Shown piece after piece: positions 1 to 12,573 of a DNA stretch of 64,000 nucleotides (position 1 is its first letter; every line of letters begins with the position of its first letter). Under the pieces are notes generated by a model that saw only the letters and a list, made by a program, of their open reading frames with translations, was not told the origin of the DNA and searched no databases. The DNA is from Macrolepiota albuminosa (taxonomy: Eukaryota > Basidiomycota > Agaricomycetes > Agaricales > Agaricaceae): positions 5,502,947 to 5,566,946 of the forward strand of contig JAMWFC010000049.1 in assembly GCA_027475525.1 (NCBI GenBank), in the 5' to 3' direction. A program made the position numbers and the translations under genes.

Positions 1-3000
1 GCGCGTATACATGGGATTGCGCTCCCTAAGCGTTTTAGAGCGTCACATCCAAGTGATTTGTTTAATTCTCACAGTTGCTCAAAATGTGTTAGTTGGTCTA
101 CTGTATTGACGGCTGATCTCAGTTCACAAGCAAGAAACATGCTGAGACGCTCCGTGGTGCGTAATCAAAAGCATGAAGTTGTTCTTGAGGCAGATGTTCG
201 GGGCCCTGACAAGCCCGAATTTCCTCCTGCGCCTCTTACACCAAGCCTAACTACTCAAATCATACGCGACTTTTGCAACGAAACAGGTCCAGCACAATTA
301 GAAGAAAGCGGTTGCGCTGTTTGTGGTTTGCTGCGCCCAGTTAAGGATATGCATACTCTAAAAAGTATGAAAGGGTTTCTCGGTGTGTTATCTGCCAAAG
401 GAGTTACCAGAGTGGAGAGGCGTTCAGGAACGGAATCTGTGAGAGAAATAAAAGGCCCGGTGTTGGATCATAGATGCAATTCTGTCTGTTCAGAGTGCAG
501 GATCCCATTGTTGAAGGGCAAAGTTCCTAAGTATGCACTTGCAAACGGTTTTTGGATTGGTGCTGTTCCAGTTGTTTTATCCCGTTTAAATTGGGTTGAA
601 CAGCTCCTTGTCGCCAAAGTACGTAGGTCTCTCTGTTTCACACACGTGTCGTCCTCGGGTCTCAGCAAAATGAACGCACATTTGATTGCTTTTGAATCTC
701 CCGTTGAAAAGGTTTACCATGTACTGCCTCCTCCGAGGGCTGACATGGATGATGTTTTAGCTATTCTATTTACAGGGCCTTGTCAGCCTACTGGGGAAGA
801 TCTCAAACGATTGCCTTTGCTCGTCCGCCGAAACGCTGTGAAGCAGGCATTGGAATGGCTCAAGCTTAATCATTCTGCTTATACGGACATTGAAATATGC
901 GATAGCAATCTTGACGACTATCCAGAAGATACACCACCAGTAAAGATCGTTTACAAAGAGTCTCTGGAGGAAAACAGAACAGTTGACCCTGCCGTTTACA
1001 AAGTTGATGGAGATAATGGGGTATCAGCCGGGGATTGTCCTTTTGTCGTGCATGGACTGACGGGTGAGAGCCTATCAGCAAAAACAAAAGATGAGCTTAA
1101 AGGTATTGCTTTAAAGCACTGGCACTCCAATGGCAAAGCACTGCTAGTTGGACATTCATCCCGTCCGGTTAATTGGATGAAGGACGCAACTGTTTATCCT
1201 CAAATGTTTCCCTGGTTGTTTCCGTATGGCTTTGGGGGTCCAGGCTGTGTAAAAGGCTGTATCTCTGTTAAGGTTCACAAAGGCAATCTCCTCATGTATC
1301 ATGATAAGCGGTTCCAGAGAGATACTGGCTTTCCCTTTGCGGCATTCAGTCACGAGCAGATCAGAGCCGCAACTACAGGGGGGTTTCTGGCGATTGAAAG
1401 AAACGACTTTGCTCATATTGCTGAACGCATAGCAAGTCTCGACGTGGAATTACTCAGAAGTATGGCTGATCGTATGGCCAAAGGCGAGATTATCAAGCCC
1501 ACAAACCAGGAGGAATAGAAATGTTTCAAAGTTATTGAAGACGTTGATGCTGTGTCGGGCCAGATCGACGGGTCTCCAATAACAAAAAAACATATGAGAA
1601 ACGAGATATGGTCATTAGTGATTGACAAAGGCGCGCCTTCTTGGTTTATAACGTTGTCGCCTGTGGATATCAGACACCCTATATGTCTGTACTATGCCGG
1701 TGATAATATAAAGTTTGAACCTGATATATTATTACCTTCTGACACTGCATATCGACTTATTGCACGTAATCCTGTTGCAGGGGCCAGATTCTTTCATTTT
1801 ATGGTGTCTGCTTTCATAAAGCACGTATTGGGTGTTGATACTGAACACGAAGGCTTGTACGGTCACACGTCTGCATACTACGGGACAGTCGAGCAGCAAG
1901 GTAGACTTACCTTGCATCTGCATATGCTCCTTTGGCTTCGTGGAAGTCTATCACCTGAGGAAGCTCGTCGGAAAATCATGGACCCCTCATCTGATTTTCA
2001 GAGGGCCCTAGTGGAATATCTGGAATCTGCCTTCACCGGCGACTTCCTTACTGGGACAATGGACGAAGTAATAGATAACATTGAAAAATCCAAGAAGATG
2101 CCAGAATATATTGATCCCACGCGGACGATGCCCCAGCCCCCTCCTCCCGATCATTTGTGTCGGAGTAAACAAGAAACTTCAATCAACAAACTCTCAGTAC
2201 CAACAGCCCATGATGCTTCTACGGACAATATACCCGATGCTGGTCAATCTGACCCTCGGGCACTGCCCCAGGAGTGTGTCGGATGTGAGGAGACATCTAA
2301 TTGGTGGACTCAATTCCGTAACACTGTAGATGACATTGTATTTAGGTCAAATGTGCATACCTGCCATACATCATATAAGAAGGACGGAAGTAAAAAATTA
2401 GGCAAAGAGAATAAAGGGTGTCTAGACAACAAATGGGGCAGATGTAAGGCTCGGTTTCCCAAAGAACTCTTTCAACAGACTGAAGTCGACCCTCTAACAG
2501 GTGCGCTCAATATGCGTAAAGCGGAACCATGGCTGAACACATTCACTGCATCTTTGAGTTATTTGTTTAGATGCAACACTGATGTTACTAGTCTTCGTTC
2601 GGGAACGGCGGTCAGGGGTGTCCTTTTATATGTCACTAAATATATAACTAAATCATCGCTTAAAACGTACACAGCATTTGAGGCTGTTGGCACAGTGCTC
2701 ACAAAATACCAAGATATTGTTAACGGACCTCTCCCACAGCAAGAAAAAGCAAGGTCTCTCATGACAAAAATGGCTAATGTAATGAGTGCAAAGTCAGAAA
2801 TGGGTTCCCCGATGATATGTATGTACCTTCTTGGTAACCCCGATCATTACACCGACCATAAATTCACCAATCTTCATTGGCCCAGCTTCGTCCGCGAGGT
2901 CAAACGTGCTTGGCCCGACGATCAGCCAACTGACAGTTCATACGGATCTGACAAAATAGCGATCATCAGAAAGAAAGGCCGAGTGGTGGGACTATCTCCT

Positions 3001-6000
3001 GTGTTTGACTACATATACCGTGGCATAGAATTGCGCAACATGACATTGTACGAATGGGCTTCTAGATGCGAACGAGTAAAATCAACTCGTAGAGGGAACA
3101 AAAGTTGCAAGTCTAAATCGGCCAACACGCTGACCGTCAACTTTACAGACGATCATCCCTTGTCGGACTCCCATGCTACCCTTGTATATCCGCCAGGGCA
3201 GAAGCGCGTGCCCAATTTCATTGGTCCTACTCTTCCAAGGCGTGATAAAGGGGATAGAGACGAATACTGCGTCACAATGCTTACCTTATTCAAGCCTTGG
3301 CGTTCAGGTGCTGATTTAAAAAACAAGTATGATTTATGGAGCACGGCATTCGACAACCATCATTTTACCGAAAGGCAACTGTGTCTTATGGCTAATATGA
3401 ATATTAAGTATGAGTGTTTGGATGCCCGTGACGATTTCTATGCACAGTTGAAGCGAGGCGGTGTGGCATTCCCGGGAATGGACAATTCAGTTTCCAATGT
3501 CAGAGATATCGAACAAAAGGATCATATGGACGACGAAGATAACGGACAACCTGAGGACTACGGGATAGACCTTGACTGTAGTAATGAGCTTGGCAAAACC
3601 GAACTAAAACGTCGGAGAGATATGGCTATTATGACTTCCACCATGACGAGCCTGAATTGGGATAAGCCTGTAATGGGCCAAACCTCCCCTGTTACAACGA
3701 AGCATTCACCTTCTGTGTCAGACATGCCCAGTACTTACTGGAGACATAAGGTCAGTGAAACTCGTGCGTCCATACTAAAAGATAGGCAAAAAGACATGTC
3801 GTCTGTTCGTGAACAGCGCGTTGGAAGATCGGACGAACAAAACAAGCCGGGCATTGTGGAAGTATGTGATCGTAGTTTCCTAGAGAAAAAACATTTAAAT
3901 ATCAAATGGGAACCCACCATATCCAAAATTACTACCAGTTTCAATCTCAATGAGGAACAAACCAGAGCATTTAGAATAGTGGCTAACCACGCTGCCACTT
4001 CTAACCCCGAACAGTTGAGAATGTATATGGGGGGTATGGGGGGCACCGGGAAAACGCAGGTGCTTAAGGCGCTGTCCCAATACTTTGCAGCCCGTGGAGA
4101 ATCTCATAGGTTTGCAGTGGTTGCTCCTACCGGCACCGCAGCATCATTGTTAGGTGGATCGACTTACCATTATCTGTTTGGAATTAATGATATGGTACGC
4201 GACTCTCCGGCACAACTGGCTCAAGTAAAGTCACGCCTTATCGGGGTGCAATATGTATTTTTTGACGAAGTGTCCATGTTGTCTTGCAGGGATATGTACA
4301 AGATATCAGCGTGCCTTACTCAGATTACAGGTCTGTCGCACCTCCCTTTTGGTGGTATGAACATGGTGTTTGCTGGCGATTTTGCTCAGCTGCCGCCAGT
4401 AACTGGCCGTGAGAATGCAGCGCTGTACAGTCACAGTGTGGGTATGCGATCTATAGATCTGAACGAACAAAAGGCTGCATTGGGTAAAGCAGTTTGGCAC
4501 CAGGTTACTACAGTAGTCATATTGAGACAGAATATGAGACAGACAATGCAAAGTCCAGACGACAAATCCTTTAGAACGGCCCTCGCTAACATGAGGTATC
4601 GAGCATGCACCAAAGACGATATCCAGTTCCTGGAGTCTCGGCGAGTCTCCAATCTTTCAGACTCCTCGCTTCTCAATGATGACTTCCGTAATGTGTCTAT
4701 CATAACAGCACACAACATAGATAAAGATGCTGTCAATGTGGTTGGAAGTAGCAGATTTGCCCTGGAGAGTGGACTCGAGCTGACAGATTTCTTTAGCGAA
4801 GATACTGTACTTGACAAGGGTGACGAGAGCACATGCCAAGGTAAAGGTCGAGGAGCATCAGGTAGAAACAGAGTTCCTCTACACTCCTCTATTCAGAATA
4901 TTCTATGGGAGCAGCCTCCGTCATCCACATCTGGTCAAGTTGCAGGCAAACTGTCGCTATGCGTCGACTTACCTATTATCATTAAGACTAACATTGCCAC
5001 CGAGCTCTGTATCACAAATGGTCAAGAAGGTTACGTATATGGATGGAAGTCATGTACGGGTTCTGTTGGTCAACGTATGATAGACACGCTGTTTGTAAAA
5101 CTGAAGAATCCACCGCATCACGTACAAATAGAAGGTCTTCCTGAAGACGTAGTACCAATAACTAGAAGCACTGTTTCGACTGAATGCAGTCTACCTAACG
5201 ACCAAAAGATTACAATTTCGCGATCACAAATCGAAATACTCGTCAACTATGCTATAACCGATTACGCTAGCCAAGGGAAGACTAGGCCTTTTAATCCTGT
5301 TGACTTGTTCAAATGTCAATCCCATCAGGCTTACTATACAGCACTGTCCCGAAGCGCTACTGCAGCCGGCACTATTATAATACGTGGATTTGACAGAACC
5401 GTCATTCAAGGAAAAGCAACTGGCGCACTACGTCAGGAGTTCCGGGATTTAGAGTTGCTGGATGAGATAACGAGGCTGAGGTATGTAGGGAAGCTGCCAA
5501 AGGGTTTCCATGACGCTCCAAGACGGTCCGATTTGATAGCATCGTTTAGACAATGCAAAAGTGACACATACTTTCCTCCTCATTTGCATCCGTCCCTGAG
5601 ATGGGGTAAAAACGATCAATTTGATGATTCAGGGTACATAGATATCAATTGGCATATAATATCAAGAGAGAGGCCGCTACAAGAAAGGCCATTGCCCAAA
5701 AACACTTTCATCCCTGCCAGAGGGGCCAAGGTATACAAGGATCCATGCAGCACAGGAAAACGGAAGATGCAGGAAGACATTGAGCATGGTCCAAGCAAAC
5801 GCCGACGGTTGAGTCACGCAGATAGTCTGTCTATTTTGCAAGGTACTTGTCCCCCCTTTGCCTGTTCATGGAAGCTGAACAGTTGCGCATACGATTCTGT
5901 ATTGTCTATTATATACAATTTATGGCGAGAAGATCCTCTAGAATGGTCTCGAAAGCTTAGTGCATTGAGCCCGCGTCTAAACAAACATCTAGTGAAGGAT

Positions 6001-6648
6001 TTCCATAGTATCGCCCCGGGAGATCATGAGGCCCTTGAGGAGACCAGGGAATGGCTTCGGACCAAGCTGTCTCAGAGGAATCACAGAGAGTTCCCGTTTG
6101 GTGAATACACGTCTGTACACTCTTTGATTAACGAACTATCTGTCAACGTGTCAGATGTGCTTGATTCGTTTATGGTCTGTCCAGCTCACCATGCCACGGC
6201 CCGTCGGAGAGTGAAATCGAAATCAGTAATGATCATACTGACGCCAGGAAGACCATCCATTCGTGAGCATGTTGATGACTTTTGGTGCTATACAAGCACA
6301 AGGTGTGATTCATGTGCGAGACGACTAATCAAGGTTTCTCAGTTTCTGATGGCCCCTCCGATTATCTATTTCGATATATCAAGTGTATCAGTCGACGTGG
6401 ATAAGAGGCTTGAAATCACGACCGTTGATTCTTCGAGGGTGAGTAAGTACACACTAAAAGGAGTTATATATTTTGGCAACTCTCATTTTTCAAGCCGCTA
6501 CGTATCTTCATCTAACGAGTCTTGGCATCATGACGGATTGACAACTGGATATAAAATGACAAAGGAAAGTGAATCTATGAGCTTGATTGATATGTCAAAG
6601 TGCAATTCCAGGACAGCCACGTTGGCTGTATACATCAGGAGAGATTGA
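1..6648 (+). pseudogene. Helitron A Rep-helicase with C-terminal USP-like domain (one nonsense codon, 5' end outside window)
   Basis: One reading frame is open from the left edge to the TGA at 6646-6648, interrupted only by TAG at 1516-1518; the frame is the same on both sides, so this is a single gene with one nonsense codon. Order seen: N-terminal region typical of fungal Helitrons (Cys pairs at ~470-510); Rep with the HUH motif LHLHM (His codons 1915-1917 and 1921-1923) and the Tyr motif YVTKYITK at 2629-2652; PIF1-type SF1 helicase with Walker A GGMGGTGKT at ~4030-4056, DEVSM at ~4264-4278 and a GDFAQLPPV motif; then a ~270-residue tail resembling a ubiquitin-specific protease (Cys box NSCAYDS, Cys codon 5884-5886; CxxC at ~6304-6315; His box NSHFSSRY, His codon 6484-6486). 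In the family, Rep nicks and rejoins element ends and PIF1 unwinds DNA in rolling-circle transposition. CpG is retained, so it is younger than the 20-42 kb elements. Element ends were not found. Confidence 0.9.
1516..1518 (+). other. In-frame TAG that interrupts Helitron A
   Basis: The frame reads through without shift on both sides and no ATG follows soon after it; the next open segment begins at a GTG. No GT..AG pair nearby would splice it out in phase. It is most simply a point mutation, and it is not a CpG-type change (TAG does not arise from CGA). Confidence 0.8.
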
Positions 6649-7942
6649 TCACGTTAATGGTGATGACGCCCAAAGTTTGGTCAGCAACAAATGTAGCTAA
6701 TGTGTTACCGTACCAAGAGTGTGCGTTGGGCGCGCTATAAGTGATTTGAGGAGTCCCGGGCAGGTCCCAGAGAACGCGTCTGTGAAAAAGAGGAAAAAGT
6801 CGGTAACGGGTGTCGGCAAGTGTTAAGCGCTAGGGTAAAGCGCCTAAGGAAAATGCGGTAAGTGAACACGGCAATGTGAGCGGCAAGAGCACGATATGCT
6901 TAGCGAAGTCTAAGCGTCGATAGTGCCTGCCGTAGTTGCAAGGCGCGAGTATGTCGAGTGTTGGCGAACGTCTGCAACTGCCGATGAGTTTTGACGTTGC
7001 CGACCGTAGCGTAAGGGAGACTGAGGAAAGGGGAGTAAACTGTGGTCTATTCGTCTGCTGATCTATGTACAAGTCGGTAAGTAATATATATACTACAAGG
7101 AGTTCACCGTCGCCAGTGACCAACCATCGCCAAAGTGCGGTAAACTGGAAAATTTCATAGGGGTAGCTCCAACGGTTTCAGATCCCTACCGTCCATTCAA
7201 GAGCCTTAGCGACGCCAGGCGACAGATCGCGAAGCTAAACCATCACTCCATCACCCTTCTGTCCGTCCAAAGTGCTTAGCGATGTCAGGCGCCGAATCGA
7301 GGCGCTAAGCGATGTCAGACGCCAAGGTCAAACGCCAAGCTGTCCGTCAGTTTCTGATAGATCATCAGGCTTCTCGCTAAGCGCTGTCGTCAGTGACTGA
7401 TGCCATCTGTCAGTTGTCATTCTGTCTGCCGATCGGCGCTATCACTGATTGGATCTGCTTCTTGCCGTGCGCGGCCGTCAGAAGTGGCTTAAAATAGGTA
7501 GAACGCGTGCGCTAAGTTCGGAACGAGTGCGGCAAGGTTTTCGGAGCCGGTGCCGAGCCTGCCGTTGATGCGCCTAACCTGTATAGGGTCCTATCAATGG
7601 AAGTGGTAGATTATGTAAACGACTGCTGGAGCATCAGCTTACATAACCTACTGATGGAGCATCGGCTTACATAAACTGTTGCTGTAGTGTCAGCTTACAT
7701 AAACCGCTGCTGGAGCAGCTTACAACAGCAGGTTACTCTAGCGTGACATAAATATTGGATCGAGCGTTTTTACCGTCTTCTGCGCGGTAAACAATTTACC
7801 AATCTTATTTGTTTCAGACACTGGATGTTGTTACCGTCTTGTTTGATGGTATACACGATAATTGGACAAACGGACTAAAAAAAGGTGGCGACATAAACTA
7901 CAACAAATAACAAACGCTACGACCGTCGGATTCGCTTAGCAG
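6649..7942. other. Gene-free interval with short degenerate repeats
   Basis: No credible ORF is present on either strand. Repeated short words around GCGCTAAGC and GCGATGTCAG occur at ~7140-7400 and may belong to the Helitron A tail. I could not identify a Helitron 3' hairpin followed by CTRR. Confidence 0.5.
7621..7728. repeat. 28-bp imperfect tandem repeat, four units
   Basis: Units begin at 7621, 7649, 7677 and 7705 and share a core reading roughly GCTGGAGCATCAGCTTACAT followed by AA. The first three are each 28 bases; the fourth has small deletions. Confidence 0.75.
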
Positions 7943-10900
7943 CTAGATTAAGCGAATGAGTACAATATCGACACCTGTACTGAGCAACTTACCAGGCCTG
8001 TCTGATGATTCGTCTTCACTGCTTGAGCTACTCGATTTATCACTTGCTTGGCTGGGACTACGGGGCGTATCTGTAGGAGCGAGAACGGGAGATTCGGGGG
8101 GGGTGTCACTGATATAACCGGCCTCGGGGCAGGCATTGTAAGTTTTTAATTCATCGACAGAAAATTCGACCCAGCAAGACAAGTCAGCGTCTTCTTCGCG
8201 TCGGGGATTGAAATTTGTGAGTGTGACGCCGAGTTGGCGTGCAATCGTGGAATCCCGCCAAACATAACCATCGATGTACGGATAAGCTGAGGAAGTATGA
8301 AAAAATGTCAGAACTTATATGCGGAAAACACTCACGGAAGTCAACTGTTGGAACTTTGCGAATAATGTATCGGCTGCCCCTCCAGGCAAACGTTAATTCA
8401 GCAGGATCGACATCGGAAGCACCAAGACGCGGACGGACAAGGGTGTACGCCTTCCAGGCAGGTCCGTCACGGAGGACGGATTGGATATTGATACAAGTTG
8501 TTGACGGGGGTGTATCTGCGTCGGAACCGCGTATATGATTCAGCCATGCGATTTTTTTGTAGTGCATAAGTACACAAGCATGGATAGCCAGGAACCGAGA
8601 CGATATGTGTTCAAGCGCAGGCAGACCCGTTATGATACTGCCATCGGACTCGCTTTCGAGTTCGTGATTGGAGAAGAACCAGTACATCAGCCTTCGTGCG
8701 CGGACCCGGTTTTTTACGGACACCTCAAAGGATCGAAGATCGCCGTTCCAAGCATGGTCCGAAGGCGCAAGTGCATCATGCAATTCAAAATAGTTGCATA
8801 AATGGAGAAGTATCAGCATGCCGTCCCATGAGTTTGTGTTCGGAACGTGACCATTGTCGTAATCTGCACATACGTGAATGGTATAAACAGATGTGACGAT
8901 GACTTCACGTACCGTGATCGGTCACCGAATCGACGAGAACAAGGACGAAATACGTGAGGAGGCGCATCAGCACCGTGTCTGATGCGGGACCGTGGTCTGT
9001 GTTGGATATTGATGTCGAAGCGATGTAATGGTGATACAAGCCGATTATTGAGGCAGCGAGAGTCGATGTATTGTAGAAATGACCCCCACGGCATATTGTA
9101 GGTATTGGAGTAACTACGGCATGAGGCAAGCACGGGCGCATGATGCTGTAATAATACATTATCAGTAAATAATACAAGGAAAAGAAATAATCAGTTGACA
9201 AACAGCATGGAACCCGGCTGCAGAACAAGGAGCTCGACGTCCCACTTTTCATCGTTTGGCTTTCTGGTGTAGAAATCGTTAACGTAAAGGTCCCATGCTC
9301 CGAAGTCATCGTAATTTCCAGACTTGGGCGCCGCCACGAACCACAACTTCGCGCCAGTCTCGATGAAGACAAACGTAGCAAAACCATTGGCGTCGATGTG
9401 CCAGTAATGGTGGGTGCCACTGGTGGAAGCAAGATTCCATCGCATATCGGAAATTGGATAAAAATCGTCCACTTTACAGTACCCGTGACCTTGAACTTTT
9501 CCCCAGACAGCCGAGTCGCTCGAGAACGGGAGGCGCGGGAAAGTTTCTAGGGAGGCAGGGATATCCAAAGCACTTAATGATCTTGGGTACAAAGATTCTA
9601 GCGTCCTTAGAAGATCCCGAGGTGTCGCATGCTTTAAACGCTCGGTACCAGATATGGTGAAATCTGTGGGAAAAGGAATTAAAATTAAAGATAATAAAAA
9701 TGTTACAAAGGAGCTTGAGCGTACCATGCACCTGGATAACATTGTCCAAGACGCATACGTCTGATAAGGAGCGTGCATTGAAACCTGGGTCAATATGCTG
9801 GTCCCCAATGACAAGAATACAAGAATGCGACGTTAAGGTTTTGGAGAGAGCAAGTGAAGAGGAAGAGTGATACTCGGTTTGAGTCATCACCTTCACAGAT
9901 GAGGGTCGAACCCGATGGGCAACAGATGCGGCATACAATCTGCAAAACCAAACAAGGTCCCTGTCGAGCTACAGAGCAGTGAACGGAAGGCTACTAGAAC
10001 GGAATAGAATATATACGCACGTGAAATCTTGGTGTGTATTCAAACATCCCATCGCCGCCAGACAATGGTATATGTACGGTGTCCCCTTCGCGGAGAATCC
10101 ATGGTTCTGAGAGATCAAGACGATTCGGAGCTTTGACGGTATGGCTATCCTCATCATCCTAAACCCAGAATCACAGCCAGTTGATCAACGCATAGACAGT
10201 AACTCACCGTAGACTCAAGGGTCAGGTCAATGTAACCCCGATCCGTCTCAACATTTTCAATGGGTGAAGCAACCGCCGTTCCCTCAGCGGAGTCGTTGGA
10301 GGAATCGCTATCGTTATCTGAGTCCATCGTGGGAGGCTCGCTAGCGCTATCAGAGTCTACATGAGCCTTACTCGTGTAGTTTCGTTTCCTCTTCCTAGGT
10401 GTCAAGGGTGCCGTATTACGTCGCTTGTTTTTGGCCGCAATACGCGCTGACTTTCTCCGCTTTCCTTTCGAAGTCTTAGCGGAGCCGACAGTCACCGCCG
10501 GGTCGGAAGTAGGCAAATCGTCGTTAACTGCTGTCTCGGAGGCGTTGTCTAAAGTTAGTGAACCAATACCGGTAACTACGGGTGTCACCTGTTCTCCATC
10601 CGGTACGTCTGTCCTGGGAATAAATGCCCCAGTAGCAGGTGCCGTATTGGAATTAGTATGCTCACGGGCACCTGCAGGGGAATCCTCAATATCACAATTC
10701 GAAACGTCGGGTGCCACGTCCATGGGGTCCGGTTCGGGGGAATCCTCAACTTCACGATTCGAAATAACGGGCGACACGTCCATAGCGTCATCCAAGGCAT
10801 GGACGGTATTCGGAGAGGAAGGGACATCGGTTAACTTGTTATAGTTTTCGGATCCCGTGGGGTCTTCCAATGCACGGTCGAGTGCGTCTGTACAAGGGGA

Positions 10901-12573
10901 CGGGTCAAGACGGGTATCCTCAGCATCGTTATTGGAGATATCAGGTGACACGTCCATAAGGTCCCCTAAATCTGGAGAAATGGTCGAGTTGTCTGAATTT
11001 TCAGGTCGCGTAGGTGAAGACTGCTCATTACCATGAGGCTTGTCACCGACGGTTGGATGAGGAATATCTACGTGACCTGACGGGCTTGCCGAGCGAATAA
11101 GGGGTCCTGGTAAGTCAACCAATCCAACAGGGAACGGAGCGGGTCCAAACAACGGGCTTGCATCATCATCGTGTTCGGCTTCGTCGCTCGTTGAAGTGGT
11201 CGATGCAGCAATCAAAGGAACACGCGAAGCATCAGGCGGGGGCTTCTTAGAAGGTGAAGGGACAGATACGATTTCAATCCAAGCAGGAGCCGCTTCGTTG
11301 ATTTGATCAGTTAAGGTATTCAAGGCAGATGACAGCTCGGTTAGCAGGTCACCACCCTGAGCTGCCGAGAACAACACTCTCCACAATGCTCGATCCGCCT
11401 CGACGACGATACGTGGACGTTCCAGCCCACCAACATGCCTCCAAAGCTTGAAAAGCAATCAGAGCTGCTCAAACAAAATAAAATATATATATCAATTTAC
11501 CTGTAGCAGGGAGTCTTTACCGGTTAGTGTACCATATTCGCGAGGAAGAAGTAACATTAGGGGGGATACGAGTAATGCCAGATAAAGGGAGTTGTGCATA
11601 ATAGTCGAGCAACCATATGAACCGGCACCGTCGATTGCACCGCCATGCGTAGTATGGAGATATTTCAATTGGTCTTGATCGCTAGATCTGCTTTCGCTAT
11701 ACACAACAAAGACAATGAGCAGCCATTATAATAAGGTCGAGAAGGGAAATACTCGTCAACGATGATATCTTCGATTGCCGTGATATCGGACGGTAGATAG
11801 AGGTTACCCTGAGGCAACTTTAATGGACATTCGAACTGATATCAATTAAAGTTACCTTTAATAGGCAACTTAGATGTAACGCCGCACTGGTAAGATTGAT
11901 TATGGTGTTTTGAACACCCTTATTGCTGACCCGAGAAGTGAGTTCGGAGTACAGCTTCATGCGAGGACCCGTAAACTTGGGAGTGGGACGGTCTCTCGGT
12001 CGTTCTCCTCTAGATTCGGCATTTATCTTTTTCAGATGTTGTACGAGGTTTTTATGGAATTTCCCGATAAGGTTTGGGAGTGAGTTTAAAGGGTTTACCG
12101 GCTAAAACACAAACTCAAACAATGAAATAGATAATAGAAGATGAACCTACTGAACGGCTATTCTCCATCATCGGCCCCGAGGTTCGTGGAGGGCGCATCT
12201 CATCCTCACATACAAGCGTGTATATGTCGAGTACACGATATGACATAATAACTTTGAAAAAGGCTTCGAGTGCCTTATCTTTCGGTACACAATAAACAGG
12301 GACATCATTTATAGTATCTCAAAATATGGAGAATACGTCTGAACGGCTAGCAAGAGAAATATTTTTTTCTGCCTCAGACAACACACGTGCAAGCGCCTTA
12401 AATAGGTCAGCAGAGCATACATAAAGAATATCTAAGTAACTTGCCGCCACAGGTGTGCTGTCAAAGTGAGAAGACAGGTCATGAGTGTTAGGAATAACGT
12501 CTGAATACCATGAGTGATTATAAAACTTAGAGTTGTCGAGGCGAGGGTGGTGAGATGACATTATACCGTCCAT
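7943..12573 (-). CDS. Large JmjC/cupin-like nuclear protein, 11 exons, with one in-frame TGA
   Basis: I assembled exons 12573-12151, 12101-11856, 11817-11753, 11696-11501, 11446-10208, 10158-10021, 9968-9725, 9663-9204, 9145-8913, 8863-8336 and 8286-7943. Every junction is GT..AG and phase-consistent; introns are 38-61 bases and the total is 4116 nt (1371 codons). The start ATG (12571-12573) has a strong context, CACCATGG. Exon 5 is acidic and Ser/Asp-rich, with repeated MDVSP-like peptides, a basic nuclear-localisation-like stretch (KGKRRKSARIAAKNKRR) and an IDLT motif that could bind SUMO. Exons 8-9 hold a JmjC-type cupin: WHIDANG (His 9398-9400, Asp 9392-9394) and the distal His in LPHAV (9121-9123), the Fe(II) ligands of 2-oxoglutarate dioxygenases. 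The C-terminus is Ser/Glu-rich. Codon 85 is TGA (12319-12321), so the gene may be dead or start downstream. Substrate unknown. The second intron (38 nt) is the least certain. Confidence 0.8.
12319..12321 (-). other. In-frame TGA at codon 85 of the JmjC-like gene
   Basis: The frame on both sides is the coding frame (upstream residues end DVFSIF, downstream begin DTINDVPVY). No GT..AG pair removes the codon while keeping phase. It could derive from CGA (Arg) or TGG (Trp). A sequencing error cannot be excluded. Confidence 0.7.

Noticed and set aside
468..5798. Minus-strand and off-frame ORFs of 60-130 residues across Helitron A
   Set aside because: All are shadows of the long plus-strand Rep-helicase frame.
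6649..7400. Helitron A 3' terminus (hairpin then CTRR)
   Set aside because: Several CTAA/CTAG words exist but none is preceded at the right distance by a clear hairpin; not callable from one copy.
10425..10844. 139-residue plus-strand ORF
   Set aside because: Antisense shadow of the acidic exon 5 of the JmjC-like gene.
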